Shown here: positions 62,995 through 64,000 of the stretch, piece by piece | How the letters are laid out: each line of letters opens with the position of its first letter | How positions within the stretch are numbered: the stretch's first letter is position 1 | Source of the DNA: Marvinbryantia formatexigens DSM 14469 | Lineage (GTDB): Bacteria > Bacillota > Clostridia > Lachnospirales > Lachnospiraceae | Reading direction: 5' to 3' | Assembly (NCBI RefSeq): GCF_025148285.1 | Contig: NZ_CP102268.1 | Coordinates: 4,309,501 to 4,373,500, forward strand | Length of the DNA: 64,000 nt | Program-made: the position numbers and the translations under genes | Notes under the pieces: model-generated | Told to the model about the DNA's origin: nothing | The model's database searches: none | The model's input: the letters and a program-made list of their open reading frames with translations, nothing else

Positions 62995-63159
62995 CTGTCT
63001 CTTTTGCTCCTTTCCCTGCCGTGCCTCCAGCCTTTCTTTCTGCCGGCAAAGTCATCTGTTCTTTATATTACCTCATTTATCTCTGGTTGTAAACCGGAAA
63101 AACATCATTTGCGGGTTCATGCTGCTTTCCCGTGACGCATTTTAGCACACGCCGGCTTT

Positions 63160-63558
63160 TCACGGCGCCGCAGTATAGCGCTGCTCATGCTGTTTTCTCG
63201 TCTCATTTATCGCCTCTCCATGTCCTGTCAGCGCGGCAAATGGCGCAAACTGCGCCGCACGGTCCTGCCGCGGCATCCGCGGATGCGTGACCGGCTCCGG
63301 ATGCGGCAGATAGAGTATATCCTCATATCGCCATTTCTGTTCCTGCGCCGTCTGTCCTACATTCTGCGTTGCTTCCCCGCATTCTTTTTCTGCCTCCCGC
63401 GCCGTCTGTCCGCGTTGCTTTCCCGTATTCTGCGCTGTTTCCCCGCATTCTTTTTTTGCCTCCCGTGCCGTATGTCCGCGTTGCTTTCCCGTATTCTGCG
63501 CTGTTTCGCCGTACTCCCTTTTTATCTCCCGCGCCGCTTCTCTGCGCTCTTCGTTCAT
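63160..63558 (-). CDS. YolD-like partner of Y-family polymerase, with N-terminal 22-residue repeats
   Basis: 132 residues. The C-terminal half has MPRQDRAAQFAPFAALTGHG, a motif typical of YolD-like small proteins encoded after umuC-type genes in Clostridia. The N-terminal half is made of three repeats of about 22 residues (ECGETAQNTGKQRG.TAREA), Gln/Arg/Glu-rich and likely helical or disordered. Overlaps the polymerase stop by 4 bases (ATGA) with GGAGG 9 bases upstream. Its role beside the polymerase is not known. Confidence 0.78.
   Translation of the reverse strand: MNEERREAAREIKREYGETAQNTGKQRGHTAREAKKECGETAQNTGKQRGQTAREAEKECGEATQNVGQTAQEQKWRYEDILYLPHPEPVTHPRMPRQDRAAQFAPFAALTGHGEAINETRKQHEQRYTAAP
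63375..63540. repeat. 66-base in-frame tandem repeats
   Basis: Copies at 63375-63440 and 63441-63506 are about 93 percent identical, with a decayed third copy to about 63540. A multiple of three, so the frame is kept and copy number can vary. Confidence 0.75.
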
Positions 63559-64000
63559 GCCCGGTGTCCTCCAATCTGTCCATTGCGCTCTCTGGCTGTC
63601 GCTCCTTCTTTTAGGTTCATCCCTTTTAAAATGGCGTTTTTGCCATATTTGTTTCTGATATCGAGCATCGCCTGCTGTATCTTGCGCTCCTTCTCCCTGG
63701 CGGCTTCCTCCTCCCGCTGCTGTTTTTCCAGAGCGGCATAATCGGTGAACAGATCAAGCTGCTCATAATGCGCTTCCCGCTTTACCTGTCCTTCCTCCAC
63801 CACATGGTTGGCTGTAAGCGTAATTCTGCGGACAAGCAGGTTTTCATCGGTAATTCTGCCGTACAGCTCCATCACCGCCGCCGTGATGCGCTTTGCGGAG
63901 GACGTCGGCTCCGGCAGATTGGCGGTGCCGTGCGCATGCTTCGGAACCCTGCGTCCATAGCGGTCCACCGTAATCTCACCCCGGTAGCTTTTTGCCCGCT
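63555..64000 (-). CDS. Y-family DNA polymerase (UmuC/DinB-like), C-terminal part (continues past right edge)
   Basis: The last 148 residues are in the window and the frame stays open to base 64000. The segment YRGEITVDRYGRRVPKHAHG followed by ITAAVMELYGRITDENLLVRRITLTANHV is the little-finger region of Clostridial UmuC-like lesion-bypass polymerases, and the tail YEQLDLFTDYAALEKQQ with AILKGMNLKEGATARERNGQ split over the end is typical of the group. Ends in a 4-base overlap with the YolD-like gene. Confidence 0.85.
   Translation of the reverse strand, partial: RAKSYRGEITVDRYGRRVPKHAHGTANLPEPTSSAKRITAAVMELYGRITDENLLVRRITLTANHVVEEGQVKREAHYEQLDLFTDYAALEKQQREEEAAREKERKIQQAMLDIRNKYGKNAILKGMNLKEGATARERNGQIGGHRA

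Noticed and set aside
63187-63741. Plus-strand Cys/Phe/Arg-rich repeated frame
   Set aside because: Antisense to the YolD-like and polymerase genes; the repeat is in frame with the minus-strand gene that has a ribosome binding site and a conserved motif.

Overview
The window reads as chromosomal DNA of a Gram-positive anaerobe of the Clostridia, most likely family Lachnospiraceae. The signs are strong GGAGG-type ribosome binding sites, 4-base ATGA gene overlaps, LytTR/GHKL two-component pairs, the [FeFe]-hydrogenase maturases HydG and HydF, an N-/C-permuted pair of secreted GH3 glycosidases, a giant 2-hydroxyacyl-CoA dehydratase activator, and the DHHW/MBOAT/SGNH/DUF4358 surface locus. A Marvinbryantia- or Blautia-like gut organism would fit, but this is inference. 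No rRNA, CRISPR array, prophage or intact insertion sequence was recognised. One tRNA (Arg, ACG) is present.

Layout: 1-6.5 kb is a leftward housekeeping and amino-acid block (tgt, yajC, then leuB-ilvD-ilvB for branched-chain amino acids, then serC cut by the left edge). 6.7-11.1 kb is a rightward 1.4-kaa activator protein. 11.5-16.7 kb is a leftward response regulator / histidine kinase / ABC ATPase / FtsX-type permease cassette of the antimicrobial-peptide-sensing kind. 16.8-18.9 kb is an AT-rich two-gene unit: an AAA-type ATPase with its start-stop overlapping partner that carries a TOPRIM-like core. This is the best candidate for a little-described defence module. An HxlR/radical-SAM divergon with a symmetric operator follows, then an AAA/PD-(D/E)XK protein.

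22.5-32.8 kb is a leftward glycan-use locus (GH43, GtrA-like membrane protein, two domain-permuted GH3 enzymes, and between them a secreted repeat/carbohydrate-binding protein) with large intercistronic hairpins. 32.9-37.2 kb holds two tandem LytTR/GHKL two-component systems. 37.4-40.9 kb is another AT-rich block: an ABC-2 exporter preceded by a 440-base leader with two intrinsic terminators and a tiny upstream ORF, plus a NuoE-like ferredoxin gene with a fresh tandem duplication at its 3' end.

41-56 kb is mostly core metabolism (metA, cls, ligA, an RluF-type pseudouridine synthase, a homocysteine methyltransferase, asnB, thyA-folA) and then the surface O-acylation locus. 56-64 kb carries pepV, hydG, a TtcA-like thiolase, sseB-like, hydF, tRNA-Arg, and at the right edge a Y-family polymerase gene (cut) with its small repeat-bearing partner. 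Several small dispersed repeats and hairpins recur across intergenic regions and look like REP/MITE-type elements.
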